A DNA stretch of 64,000 bases from assembly GCA_903884005.1 (NCBI GenBank), contig CAISDA010000079.1, forward strand, positions 1 to 64,000, read 5' to 3'. Position 1 is the first letter of the stretch. Each line of letters opens with the position of its first letter. Of the stretch, positions 46,151 to 54,866 are shown piece by piece. This DNA comes from an uncultured Ignavibacteriota bacterium. GTDB taxonomy: Bacteria; Bacteroidota; Ignavibacteria; UBA10030; UBA8401. The position numbers and the translations under genes were made by a program. Under the pieces are notes generated by a model. The model was not told the origin of the DNA, ran no database searches, and saw only the letters and a list, made by a program, of their open reading frames with translations.

Positions 46151-48289
46151 TTAATACAATTGCGCCGTGCTGATCTGATTCGGCTCGCAGTGCATGACAA
46201 TTTTTTCTCCGGCGCGCACCGGCACGCCCGGTTCGGGAGTCTGGCTCACAACGCATCCCGATCCGATCAGGACGGCAATCAAATGTTCCGATCCAAGCGT
46301 GTTCACGGCCCGTCTCGCGCTCATGCCCCGCAGGTCGGGTACGAGGTGCGCCATCGTGGCGTCCTCCGTCGTGATCAACTCTACGATGCTTCCCGCCGCC
46401 AGCGCGTTCCCCGGATCGGGGGACTGATGACGCACCACCGTGCCGTTGCCGACAATGTGCACCGTCATGCCGATCGTTTCCAGCATCGATGCGGCATTTT
46501 TGGCCGCGAGCGTGCGCACATCCGGCAGCACGATCGAACCGGAACGTTCGGCCACCATCGTTCGCGTGAGTGCGCCGTTATTGTTGATGATGCGCTCGGC
46601 GATCGCGCGAAACACCGGTACGCTTGCCATGGCGCCGGTGTAATATTCCATTGCAGGATGTTCGATGATCACGAGGATCGCAACTTCGGGATCTTCCGCC
46701 GGAAAGAACCCGACGAACGACGCATTATACACGCCGTTCTCATATCCGCCGTTGACATACTTGCGCGATGTACCCGTTTTGCCTGCTATCGTTGTGCCCT
46801 TGAGCGCAGCGCCTTTTCCTGTGCCGTGATCCACCACGCCCACAAGCATGGACTTGACCTGGCGCGCCACATCCTCCGGTATCACACGTCGGATCATCTG
46901 CGGTGTTCCCTCGCGCACGATGGTTCCCGCAGCATCGGTCTCATTGCGCAGGATATACGGCTTCATCAAAATACCGTTGTTCGCGATGGCACCGTATGCG
47001 GACACGATCTGCAGCGGCGTCACGCCGACTTCGTATCCGTACGCCATGCTGTTAAGCGTTGCACCGGACCATTCCGCCGGCTTTTTCAACTCTCCGCTGA
47101 TCTCTCCGGGAAGCTCGATGCCGGTGCTGATGCCGAAGCCGAAATTTCTCGCCTGCGTGTATAACCTGTCTGCACCGATCAGATTGCTGACTTTCGCCAT
47201 CACGATGTTGCTCGAATGGGCCATTGCATCGGCAAACGTCACATCGCCCATCCCGTGCGTATCCGAGATCGTGCGCGAGCGTCCGTCCGCGAAGGTGACA
47301 TGATAGCGTCCCATTTCTGCATAGAAGTGCGTCGAGAGCGAGACGACATTCGCCGACAGAGCCGCCGACGCCGTGACGATCTTAAACACCGATCCGGGTT
47401 CGAACATGTCGCCGATCGTCCGGTTCTTCAGCGCATCGGCGTTGCCGATATCATTCAGATTCGTGGTCGGGTAATTCGCCATCGCGAGCACTTCGCCGGT
47501 CGACGGCTTGAGCATCACGACGATGCCGGCTTCGGCCTTCGTCTGCTGGATTCCTTTTTTGAGCTCTTCTTCCGCGATCGACTGATAGGTAAAATCGATC
47601 GTCAGGTAGACCGAATGTCCGTTGATCGGTTCCTGGCGCGGATAATCGGTCGACGGCCGCTTCCGTCCAAGGCCGTCTTTCTGCATAATGACAAACCCGT
47701 CTGTCCCGCGCAGCACCGGATCGAATTCCCGCTCGACGCCGCTGACGCCCGCGTTCTGGCTGTTCGTCGCGCCGATGATCTGCGATGCGAATTCATCGTA
47801 ATGATGCATGCGCACGGGGTCATTCATTTTCACGACGCCGGCCATTTTACTGAGCGGAATTTTTGCGGCAAGATCCGGACGCACATGCTTTTCGAGGTAG
47901 ACAAAGCGCAGGTCCGTTTTGAGCTTCTGGAGATATTCCTGCTCCGGCTTTCCGGTGCATAATGAAAACTGCGAGGCAATAAACCGCTCGTCATCGGATG
48001 CGATCTGCGGATCGGCGGTAAACGAGACGAAGGTGGACGTGGAGGCAAGGATGTTGCCGTCCCTGTCGTAGATGGAACCCCGCACGGCGGGCAGTACGAC
48101 GCGCGCTTCATATTGCTTGCGCGCCGCTTCCCGGTATTTCGACGCGTTCAGCCCCTGAATCATAATGAGGCGCCCCATGACGATGAGGAAGAGCCCGACA
48201 AAGCCCGCCTTCACGCACAACAGTCTCCAGCGGTACCGTATCGCAGGATCGGCCGGAAACAATTGTTCGATGTATGCTTTTATCTTCAT
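46151..48289 (-). CDS. ftsI: Septal penicillin-binding protein FtsI with PASTA domains
   Basis: A 712-residue class B transpeptidase. One membrane helix (about 25-45), the dimer/pedestal region beginning AVRGSIYDRDGNILA, then the transpeptidase domain with the nucleophile in EPGSVFK (about residue 299), SSN (about 358) and KTGTSRK (about 502). Two C-terminal PASTA domains follow (VLPDVRTLAAKNAASML... and LVPDLRGMSARRAVNTL...), as in SpoVD-like and Bacteroidota septal PBPs. It crosslinks septal peptidoglycan with FtsW. The start overlaps ftsL by 4 nt (ATGA). Confidence 0.95.
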   Translation of the reverse strand: MKIKAYIEQLFPADPAIRYRWRLLCVKAGFVGLFLIVMGRLIMIQGLNASKYREAARKQYEARVVLPAVRGSIYDRDGNILASTSTFVSFTADPQIASDDERFIASQFSLCTGKPEQEYLQKLKTDLRFVYLEKHVRPDLAAKIPLSKMAGVVKMNDPVRMHHYDEFASQIIGATNSQNAGVSGVEREFDPVLRGTDGFVIMQKDGLGRKRPSTDYPRQEPINGHSVYLTIDFTYQSIAEEELKKGIQQTKAEAGIVVMLKPSTGEVLAMANYPTTNLNDIGNADALKNRTIGDMFEPGSVFKIVTASAALSANVVSLSTHFYAEMGRYHVTFADGRSRTISDTHGMGDVTFADAMAHSSNIVMAKVSNLIGADRLYTQARNFGFGISTGIELPGEISGELKKPAEWSGATLNSMAYGYEVGVTPLQIVSAYGAIANNGILMKPYILRNETDAAGTIVREGTPQMIRRVIPEDVARQVKSMLVGVVDHGTGKGAALKGTTIAGKTGTSRKYVNGGYENGVYNASFVGFFPAEDPEVAILVIIEHPAMEYYTGAMASVPVFRAIAERIINNNGALTRTMVAERSGSIVLPDVRTLAAKNAASMLETIGMTVHIVGNGTVVRHQSPDPGNALAAGSIVELITTEDATMAHLVPDLRGMSARRAVNTLGSEHLIAVLIGSGCVVSQTPEPGVPVRAGEKIVMHCEPNQISTAQLY

Positions 48290-48744
48290 CGTGTTTGTGA
48301 CAATGCGTGTTCACTGCGGACGTGATCGATCTCGAACCAGGATGGCGCTTCGCGCGGGTTGACCATGCCGGCCTTCTCGCGCGCCAGCATTGTGATACGT
48401 TCTAAATTTGATTTTCGGTTGATGTCGGCGCGCAGCACTTCGTTCGTGCTGATCACGGTGTTGTAGCGCATCGTCAATTCGTTCATATCCCGTCCGAGCC
48501 GGAGCACCGCGATCACGTTGCTCGTATAAAACAGACAGCCGACCACCAGGCACAGTACAACGGACATGACCGTCGACATTTTTGTCGTACGCGCCGCGGG
48601 CTTGCGCGCCGGTCTCACGGCGTAGCCGGGGACCGTTCCCTGCGGATCGTAAAGCACCGCATCGCCGCCGTAGATCGGCCGGTCGTTGAAGAGCGGGAGC
48701 TGCGCTTCCGCATCGGACATATGTTTCGAGGCGCTTCGTGCCAT
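48286..48744 (-). CDS. ftsL: FtsL-like division protein
   Basis: A 152-residue bitopic protein: cytoplasmic N-terminus of about 55 residues (Pro/Arg-rich), one transmembrane helix (about 58-80), then a short coiled coil (NELTMRYNTVISTNEVLRADINRKSNLERITMLA cut short here) and AGMVNPRE, matching the FtsL/DivIC layout. The ATG at 48744 shares its A with the rsmH stop (TGATG); a GTG one codon upstream is less likely. FtsL bridges FtsQ and FtsI. Sequence identity in this family is always low, so the call rests on topology and position. Confidence 0.85.
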   Translation of the reverse strand: MARSASKHMSDAEAQLPLFNDRPIYGGDAVLYDPQGTVPGYAVRPARKPAARTTKMSTVMSVVLCLVVGCLFYTSNVIAVLRLGRDMNELTMRYNTVISTNEVLRADINRKSNLERITMLAREKAGMVNPREAPSWFEIDHVRSEHALSQTR

Positions 48745-49673
48745 CACACTTTCTCCGCTACACGCATTTTGGCGCTCCGCGAACGGGGATTCGTCATCTG
48801 TTCATCCTCCGAGGCGATGAGCGGTTTTTTCGTCACCAGGCGCAGCACGGGAACACGCGGCGTGTCGGGAAGGAACTTCACCCCCGACGGCGTCATCGTG
48901 GCTGCCTGCTCTGCAAAATAATTTTTCACGATCCTGTCTTCCAGTGAATGATAGGCGATCACGACGATGCGGCCTCCCGGCACCAGCATCTCCACGCCGT
49001 CGCGGAGCATCGTTTCAAGCCGTCCCAGTTCGTCGTTCACTTCGATGCGCAGCGCCTGAAAAATCCGGGCCAGCGATTTCGTCACAAATTTTCCACCGAC
49101 ACATCGTTCAACGATCGCGACGAGCTGGCTCGTCGTTTCGATCGGCGCTTCCGAACGCTGCGATGCTATCGCCCGGGCGATGCGGCGCGACATTTTTTCT
49201 TCGCCGTAGGTGAAAAAGATATCGGCAAGCGAGTGCTCGTCGTATTCATTCACGATGGCCCGTGCATCGCGCGTCTGCCGACGATCCATGCGCATATCCA
49301 ACGGCGCGTCGGCGCGGAATGTGAATCCCTTCCCGTGTTCGTCCAATTGAAACGACGACACGCCAAGATCAAGCAGCAATCCCTGGATGCCGTCAATATC
49401 ATGAGAGTGGAGAATCGATCGGAGGAACACCGTATTGTCGTGCACAAATTTCACGCGCGGAGCAAACCGCGCCAGTTTTTTTTTCGCTTCCCGCTGCGCA
49501 TCCTCGTCGGCATCGATGCCGAGAACGAGGCCTTCCGGGAAAATTTTTTCACAGATCGCTTCCGCGTGTCCGCCGCCGCCGAGCGTGCCGTCCACGTACA
49601 CTCCGCCGCGCGTCGTCACAAGCATGTCGACAGCGTCGTGCAGCAGTACCGGAATATGATATGCATCGCCCAC
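48744..49673 (-). CDS. rsmH: 16S rRNA (cytosine(1402)-N(4))-methyltransferase RsmH
   Basis: A 309-residue SAM-dependent enzyme (formerly MraW) that methylates N4 of C1402 in the ribosomal P site. Motifs: HIPVLLHDAVDML, VDGTLGGGGHAEAI (SAM loop), GIDADEDAQ, LLLDLGVSSFQLD, GFTFRADAPLDMRMD and the C-terminal VIAYHSLEDRIVK. It follows mraZ after 3 nt and overlaps ftsL by one base. It is a constant second gene of dcw clusters. Confidence 0.97.
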   Translation of the reverse strand: MGDAYHIPVLLHDAVDMLVTTRGGVYVDGTLGGGGHAEAICEKIFPEGLVLGIDADEDAQREAKKKLARFAPRVKFVHDNTVFLRSILHSHDIDGIQGLLLDLGVSSFQLDEHGKGFTFRADAPLDMRMDRRQTRDARAIVNEYDEHSLADIFFTYGEEKMSRRIARAIASQRSEAPIETTSQLVAIVERCVGGKFVTKSLARIFQALRIEVNDELGRLETMLRDGVEMLVPGGRIVVIAYHSLEDRIVKNYFAEQAATMTPSGVKFLPDTPRVPVLRLVTKKPLIASEDEQMTNPRSRSAKMRVAEKV

Positions 49674-49676
49674 CGC

Positions 49677-50132
49677 TTAGCCTTCGATTGACTGCGGGAA
49701 CACCACTGCCGCGACATCTTCGTAACTCTCGGCAAACGTCTCTTTATAGTCCGCATACACGGACGGATTCCAAATCTCGATATGATCCATGATACCGAGG
49801 ATGATCACCGCACCGTCGATCCCCGCAAACTCCATCAGGTCTTTCGACAGCATGAGGCGTGAGGCAGAATCGATCTGCACCTCGGTCGCCATTTCGAGCA
49901 GCGTCCGCATGAACTGGCGGTGTTTTGGGTTCGGCGTATGCAGTTTCCTGATCGACGATTCGAGCACGAGCCATTCATCATTCGGGTATACATAGATGCA
50001 TTTTTCGAACCCGCGCGTGAGCACAAAGGTGTCTCCGGCTTCCTGCGCGACGTTTTTCCTCATCTTCGCGGGAAGATTGATACGGCCTTTTGCATCGACG
50101 GTGAATTGAAATGAACCTTTGAAGGACGACAT
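49677..50132 (-). CDS. mraZ: Transcriptional regulator MraZ
   Basis: A 151-residue protein with two SpoVT/AbrB-like repeats: FQFTVDAKGRINLPAKMR and the second with IDSASRLMLSKDLMEFA. MraZ binds repeated TGGGN boxes before its own gene and controls the dcw cluster. Such boxes are visible upstream at 50180-50204. It is the first gene of the cluster and lies 3 nt before rsmH. Its C-terminus is slightly longer than in Escherichia coli. Confidence 0.96.
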   Translation of the reverse strand: MSSFKGSFQFTVDAKGRINLPAKMRKNVAQEAGDTFVLTRGFEKCIYVYPNDEWLVLESSIRKLHTPNPKHRQFMRTLLEMATEVQIDSASRLMLSKDLMEFAGIDGAVIILGIMDHIEIWNPSVYADYKETFAESYEDVAAVVFPQSIEG

Positions 50133-50179
50133 TGTGACCCTTGATCTTAATATTGGCGAAAATAGTGTGTTTTTAACAC

Positions 50180-50204
50180 ACCACTACCCCACTTTCACCC
50201 ACTT
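50180..50204 (-). promoter_or_regulatory. MraZ-box operator
   Basis: On the minus strand TGGGT-GAAAG-TGGGG-TAGTG-GTGTG gives two perfect TGGGN boxes with 5-nt spacers and a degenerate third, the layout recognised by MraZ. It begins just downstream of a -10-like TAAATT. A 7-bp hairpin GTGTGTT/AACACAC (50165-50181) abuts it. Confidence 0.8.
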
Positions 50205-50214
50205 TACAACACAA

Positions 50215-50242
50215 AATTTACGCAATATTAATTCAAAGTCAA
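50215..50242 (-). promoter_or_regulatory. Candidate dcw promoter
   Basis: TTGACT (50237-50242) and TAAATT (50215-50220) are separated by 16 bp on the minus strand, about 83 bp before the mraZ start and immediately upstream of the MraZ boxes. This position allows MraZ to repress by covering the transcription start. The stretch is strongly AT-rich compared with its surroundings. Confidence 0.6.
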
Positions 50243-50272
50243 GTTAATTTCTACTTATTTTGAAGCATTGTT

Positions 50273-50911
50273 TCAGCGAGGGAGGGGGGAAACCGGGGAA
50301 GGCGGAGGGATGATATTCCATTGCGTCAAATCCCGTTCCAGGCACGCGGGATCGGTGAAGAGGAGTCCGTTCATGCCGGCCTCGAGCGCGGCATCGATAT
50401 TTTCCTGAAGGTCGTCGATGAACAGGAGCTGCGCCGGATCTTCGTGCAGTTCGCGGATGACGTGGCGATAAATTTCGGGCGATGGTTTCGCCGCACCGAT
50501 CTCGAACGAGAGAAACCGGCGCGTGATCTTTCTGACTGTCGCGCATTCGCGTTCCGCCTTTTCGAAATGCGCAGCGCTCGTATTGCTGAGCATCGCCGTT
50601 GCGCACCGCGCTTGCACGCGCTCGATGATGCCCGTCATGCCGGGCACATCGTCGCGTATTATTTCGTTCCATGCGAACAGCAGATGGTCGCGCGTATAGC
50701 GGCCGTGGAACACATCGAACAGGCGGTCGATAAATTCATCGGTCGACAATCGTCCCGTCTCATAGAGCCGGCCGTGCGCCGCAGCTGCGCTCCGGTACGG
50801 TGCTCGAGATTCGGGCGTCGACAGCGCAAGCGCGTTGGGAAAAGCATCGAAATCGATGTTCACCATGACCCGGCCAAGATCGAAGATTACCGTTGAGATC
50901 ACATTCGCCAT
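50273..50911 (-). CDS. HAD-superfamily hydrolase (YihX-like)
   Basis: A 212-residue HAD protein. Motif I is FDLGRVMV (residues 10-17), with Gly in place of the second Asp as in YihX-type phosphatases; motif II LSNTS, motif III KPSPEIY, motif IV FIDDLQENI. A helical cap (about 18-90) follows motif I. YihX-type enzymes dephosphorylate sugar phosphates; the substrate here is unknown. The C-terminus is proline-rich. It lies between mfd and mraZ on the same strand, 35 nt after the mfd gene start side is passed (its ATG is at 50911, mfd stop at 50947), so it may be co-transcribed with mfd. Confidence 0.8.
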   Translation of the reverse strand: MANVISTVIFDLGRVMVNIDFDAFPNALALSTPESRAPYRSAAAAHGRLYETGRLSTDEFIDRLFDVFHGRYTRDHLLFAWNEIIRDDVPGMTGIIERVQARCATAMLSNTSAAHFEKAERECATVRKITRRFLSFEIGAAKPSPEIYRHVIRELHEDPAQLLFIDDLQENIDAALEAGMNGLLFTDPACLERDLTQWNIIPPPSPVSPLPR

Positions 50912-50946
50912 GTGTGCATCCGTGCTCGTGAATGGAAATTTTTTTG

Positions 50947-53900
50947 TTATTGCAGCATGTCAAGAATGCTGCGCGCTTCGGCGATGCGTTCCGCGCCGGT
51001 GCGGTGTTTCAGGAATGTGGTCACATATAAATTTTTTTCCGCTTGCTTCAGCGTCAACACGTAGTCTGCCGTTTTGCTCGCCTTATCCATGAGCGCCTGG
51101 AAGTCGCCGCTTTCGTAAAACGACGACTCCTTTTCGCCGGGAAGATAGAGCCGCAGCGTCCGCTGATTGATCTCGATTTTCTTGAGGCCGATGTCAGCGC
51201 CCGAAATCCGAAGCTGCGCCAACGCAAAGAGGTGGTCCACCTCGGCCATTGCCGCGCCGAAGCGGTCGACGAGCTCCAGCCGGATGTCATCCGCTTCCCG
51301 TGTCGTTGACGCCTTGTAGAGACGGCGATAGATGTCCAGGCGCTCCGAATCGTTCTCGACGTAGATGTCGGGAATATACGCTTCAATATCCGCTTCGATC
51401 TGCGTCTCCGTTTTCTTTTTCTGCTGCGGCTGATGCGCAAAGAGCTCCGAGAATTCCTGTTCCTTCAATTCGGCGACCGCCTCTTCGAGGATCTTCGTGT
51501 ACATCTCGAATCCCATTTCCATGATGAAGCCGCTCTGCTCCGCGCCGAGCATGTTGCCGGCCCCGCGGATCTCGAGGTCGCGCATGGCAAGATTGAATCC
51601 GGAGCCGAGCTCCGTGAATTCCTCGATCGCCTGGAGACGCCGGAGCGTCTGTTTCGGAAGCGTTGCGATCGGCGGCACCAGGAGGAATGCGTACGCCTGC
51701 ACATTCGATCGTCCGACGCGCCCCCGCAGCTGATACAATTCCGCAAGCCCGAAGTGGTCGGCCCGGTTGATGATGATGGTGTTCACGCTCGGGATATCGA
51801 CGCCCGACTCGATGATCTTCGTGGTAACGAGCACATCGAATTTTTTCTGCAGGAAATCCATCATCACTTTTTCCAGTTGATGCGCGTGCATCTGTCCGTG
51901 CGCCACGCGAAACCGGGCTTCGGGAATGAACTCCTGAAACACTTCTGTCAGCGCGTCGATCGAATGGACCCGGTCGTTCACAATGAAGACCTGGCCGCTC
52001 CGGTGCAGCTCCTTCAGCACCGCTTCTCTGATGATGCGTTTGTCGAACCGTGCGATCTCGGTCTGTATCGGCAGACGGTTGCGCGGAGGCGTATTGATGA
52101 GCGACAGATCGCGCGCGCCCATGAGCGAAAAATTCAGCGTGCGCGGAATGGGCGTCGCCGTCAGCGTCAGCGTGTCGACGCTGATCTTGAGCGCGCGCAA
52201 TTTTTCCTTTGCCGCCACGCCGAAACGCTGTTCCTCATCCACAATGAGAAGGCCGAGGTCCTTGAAGCCGATGTCCTTCGACAGGATTCGGTGTGTCCCG
52301 ATGAGAATGTCGATCGTGCCGTCCTTCACGGATTGGATCACCGACTTCTGCTCCTTCGGCGTGCGAAAGCGCGAGAGAAGTCCGATGCGTATCGGATATC
52401 GGTTCAAGCGGTCCGTGAATGTGTTGAAGTGCTGCTGCGCGAGGATCGTGGTGGGCACGAGGATCGCGACTTGCTTGTTGTTCATCACCGCTTTGAACGA
52501 CGCGCGCACGGCCACTTCCGTCTTCCCGAAGCCGACATCGCCGCAGACGAGACGGTCCATGGGAGTGGAGCTTTCCATGTCCAGCTTGACCTCGGCTGTG
52601 GCGCGCGCCTGGTCCACGGTATCGTCGTACATGAACGATGCTTCCATTTCCTTCTGCCAGTGCGTGTCGCTTTGGAATGCGAACCCGGGCTCCTGCTTGC
52701 GCTTGCCGTAGAGACGGATGAGGTCGCGGGCGATGTCCTTGATCTTTTTCTTTGTCCGCGTCTTGAGGCGGTCCCACTCGGCGCTCCCCAGGCGGTTGAG
52801 CTTCGGCTGGTGTCCTTCCGCCGACGAATATTTTTGGAGCCGCGTGATGAAATTCAAATTGACGAACAGCGTTCCGCTGTCGGCGTACTCGAGTTTCGCG
52901 ACTTCCTGCTCAACGCCCCCGACGGCGATCTTCTGCAGGCCCAAAAATTTTCCGATGCCGTGATCGACATGGACGACGTAATCGCCGCGGCGCAGCGTCT
53001 GCAATTCTTTCTGCGAGATGCCTTTGAAGCGCCGGCGCTTCGCTGCGCCTCGCCGCTTGATGCGGCCGAACACTTCGTGTTCGACAAAGACCGCCAGCTT
53101 CGCTGCGGGAAAAATGAATCCCGCATGGCATGTTTCGGTGGCATATTCTATGGCGGTGATGGCCACCGGCATATCGGCGTCGCTGTCCGTGAAATCCGGG
53201 GCGTCGCGGAGATCTCCGGCGAACGGTTCACGGTCATCGCCGCCGACCGGATGCCGCGGGCCGTCATCGTACGACTCGCCGTCGGACTCGGTGCTGATGT
53301 CATCATCGCCGGCCGGATGCCGCGGGACGTCACCGTACGACTCGCCGTCGGACTCGGTGCTGATGTCATCATCGCCGGCCGGATGCCGCGGGACGTCCTG
53401 CGTATCCGCGCGGCGCCGTATTTTTTTCGGCCCGCGGACGCCTTCCTCGATCAACTCCCGGATACGGTCCGCCTCCTCCTTCGTATCGGAGGCGAGCACG
53501 ATCTCGAAACCCTTTTCGAAGAGGGCCTCCATGGCGCTCAGCAGCGCTTTCACGCTCCCGTTGGCTGCCGGCTGAGGCACCGCATTGAAATCGATCGCCT
53601 CATCGGCTCGGCCCAGCACGCTCATGATGAAGCGCGGATACCGTTCGACCGACGCTCGAACATCGTCGTATGAAAAATCGGCGGCGACGCCTTCCTTCTC
53701 CAGTTCCTGAAATTCTTTTTCGATCAGTCCCGGATCATCCGCGAGGATAATGGCCTCGGGCGAGAGATACGTGAAAAATGGAATCGCGGGTATCTCCATG
53801 TCCGTGTCCGGTGCGGACTCGCCGTCGGCGGTCACTGCCGGCCTCTTCATGCCGGCGAGGTCGGGAATAATGCTCACGCTCTGCAGGTCGCGGACGGAGC

Positions 53901-54534
53901 GCTGCGACAAGACGTCGAATTCACGAATGGACTCGACCGTGTCACCCCAAAACTCGATGCGAACCGGATTGTCGCCGATGAACGGGAACACGTCCACGAT
54001 GCCGCCGCGCACCGCATAATCACCGTAGGTTTCAACGATCGACTTCCGTTCGAATCCGAGCAGGGACAGTTTGTCGAGAAAGGATTGAAATTCGGTTTCG
54101 GCGCGCAGCGTAATGTCGACGACGGATTCCTTCAATCGTTTCTTTTCCGGAACGGCATACGCAAGCGCCGAGGCGTGCGTGATATAGACGCCCGGCGCCT
54201 GAGCGCTGAGCGCCTTGAGCGTCTCAACCTGGCTGATCGGGGCCGACATGTTGAGCGACTCTCCTTCGTGCGCCGAATCGACGAGATACAAGCGCACATC
54301 CGCATCGCCGAGCAGCATCGCGCAATCGTCCCGCATTTTTTCGGCGTCGTCCTTTTCGGCGCACACCACCAGCAGCTGCCGCTGGAATTCTTCGTACACA
54401 TGCGCCGCCACAAACGCGCGCAGCGATCCCGCAATGCCGCGCAGCACCACGGGAGTCCCGGGGATCGGCTCATCTGCCGTCAGCTGCTCGAACGGCACGC
54501 TGCCGAATATTTTCCGCTTTATTTTTTCGATCAT
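50947..54534 (-). CDS. mfd: Transcription-repair coupling factor Mfd
   Basis: A 1,195-residue DNA translocase that removes stalled RNA polymerase and recruits UvrA. I start at ATG 54534, 7 nt after GGAG; an ATG at 54558 is less likely because it lies within the previous gene. Layout: UvrB-like N-terminal domains, RNA polymerase interaction domain (RRGDYVVHVDHGIGKFLG), translocase with Walker A GDVGFGKTEVA near residue 665 and DEEQRFG near 767, LTLTATPIPRTL, the TRG region with ESGVDIPSVNTIIINRA and QLRGRVGRS, and the C-terminal D7 domain. Unusual is an Asp/Glu/Ser-rich insertion at about residues 378-433 made of a 66-bp tandem repeat. Otherwise complete. Confidence 0.95.
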   Translation of the reverse strand: MIEKIKRKIFGSVPFEQLTADEPIPGTPVVLRGIAGSLRAFVAAHVYEEFQRQLLVVCAEKDDAEKMRDDCAMLLGDADVRLYLVDSAHEGESLNMSAPISQVETLKALSAQAPGVYITHASALAYAVPEKKRLKESVVDITLRAETEFQSFLDKLSLLGFERKSIVETYGDYAVRGGIVDVFPFIGDNPVRIEFWGDTVESIREFDVLSQRSVRDLQSVSIIPDLAGMKRPAVTADGESAPDTDMEIPAIPFFTYLSPEAIILADDPGLIEKEFQELEKEGVAADFSYDDVRASVERYPRFIMSVLGRADEAIDFNAVPQPAANGSVKALLSAMEALFEKGFEIVLASDTKEEADRIRELIEEGVRGPKKIRRRADTQDVPRHPAGDDDISTESDGESYGDVPRHPAGDDDISTESDGESYDDGPRHPVGGDDREPFAGDLRDAPDFTDSDADMPVAITAIEYATETCHAGFIFPAAKLAVFVEHEVFGRIKRRGAAKRRRFKGISQKELQTLRRGDYVVHVDHGIGKFLGLQKIAVGGVEQEVAKLEYADSGTLFVNLNFITRLQKYSSAEGHQPKLNRLGSAEWDRLKTRTKKKIKDIARDLIRLYGKRKQEPGFAFQSDTHWQKEMEASFMYDDTVDQARATAEVKLDMESSTPMDRLVCGDVGFGKTEVAVRASFKAVMNNKQVAILVPTTILAQQHFNTFTDRLNRYPIRIGLLSRFRTPKEQKSVIQSVKDGTIDILIGTHRILSKDIGFKDLGLLIVDEEQRFGVAAKEKLRALKISVDTLTLTATPIPRTLNFSLMGARDLSLINTPPRNRLPIQTEIARFDKRIIREAVLKELHRSGQVFIVNDRVHSIDALTEVFQEFIPEARFRVAHGQMHAHQLEKVMMDFLQKKFDVLVTTKIIESGVDIPSVNTIIINRADHFGLAELYQLRGRVGRSNVQAYAFLLVPPIATLPKQTLRRLQAIEEFTELGSGFNLAMRDLEIRGAGNMLGAEQSGFIMEMGFEMYTKILEEAVAELKEQEFSELFAHQPQQKKKTETQIEADIEAYIPDIYVENDSERLDIYRRLYKASTTREADDIRLELVDRFGAAMAEVDHLFALAQLRISGADIGLKKIEINQRTLRLYLPGEKESSFYESGDFQALMDKASKTADYVLTLKQAEKNLYVTTFLKHRTGAERIAEARSILDMLQ
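53236..53399. repeat. 66-bp in-frame tandem repeat inside mfd
   Basis: Two nearly identical 66-bp units (53268-53333 and 53334-53399) each encode 22 residues of the form DVPRHPAGDDDISTESDGES plus two; a diverged partial third unit precedes them (53236-53267). The repeat keeps frame and makes an acidic, probably disordered loop. Confidence 0.85.
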
Positions 54535-54548
54535 TGTTCGCTCCGGCC

Positions 54549-54839
54549 TTACACCCATTCCTGCAGGAACGGCTGATGCTTCACGGGCGAGAATTCGATG
54601 AACCGATAGTCGGCGGCGCCGCGCACGCGGTACGGATCGCTCTCGAAAAAGCGCGTGATCGCCTCAATCGACTCAGCGCGCGCGACGATGATCCCGCCCG
54701 TGCGGGGAGTCATCGGCCCCGAACAGAGCAGCATGCCGCTGTCGTATCCCCGCTGAAGATACGCCCTATGCTCGGGGAGCACCTCGTCAATGATGCCGAT
54801 GGGCGCCGTATAGGTGATCTCAACAATGCAATGTTTCAT
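54549..54839 (-). CDS. YciI-like protein
   Basis: A 96-residue ferredoxin-like alpha/beta protein of the YciI family (HCIVEITYTAPI, PEHRAYLQRGYDSGMLLCSGPM, GGIIVARAES, FFESDPY). The conserved His-Asp pair typical of the family appears as the HRAY and DP segments. The function of YciI proteins is largely unproven; some act as small hydrolases or stress-related enzymes. It ends just before the mfd start and may be co-transcribed with it. Confidence 0.8.
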   Translation of the reverse strand: MKHCIVEITYTAPIGIIDEVLPEHRAYLQRGYDSGMLLCSGPMTPRTGGIIVARAESIEAITRFFESDPYRVRGAADYRFIEFSPVKHQPFLQEWV

Positions 54840-54866
54840 GATAGCCGTCCTTGATGTCGAACTCTG

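Noticed and set aside
44686-46173. 495-codon plus-strand frame opposite murE
   Set aside because: Shadow of murE in a GC-rich region; composition is low-complexity in Arg/His and nothing is recognisable.
51433-53673. Long open frame (746 codons) on the plus strand opposite mfd
   Set aside because: Arg/His/Asp-rich composition typical of the antisense of a high-GC gene; no family motif, and mfd on the minus strand is fully explained.
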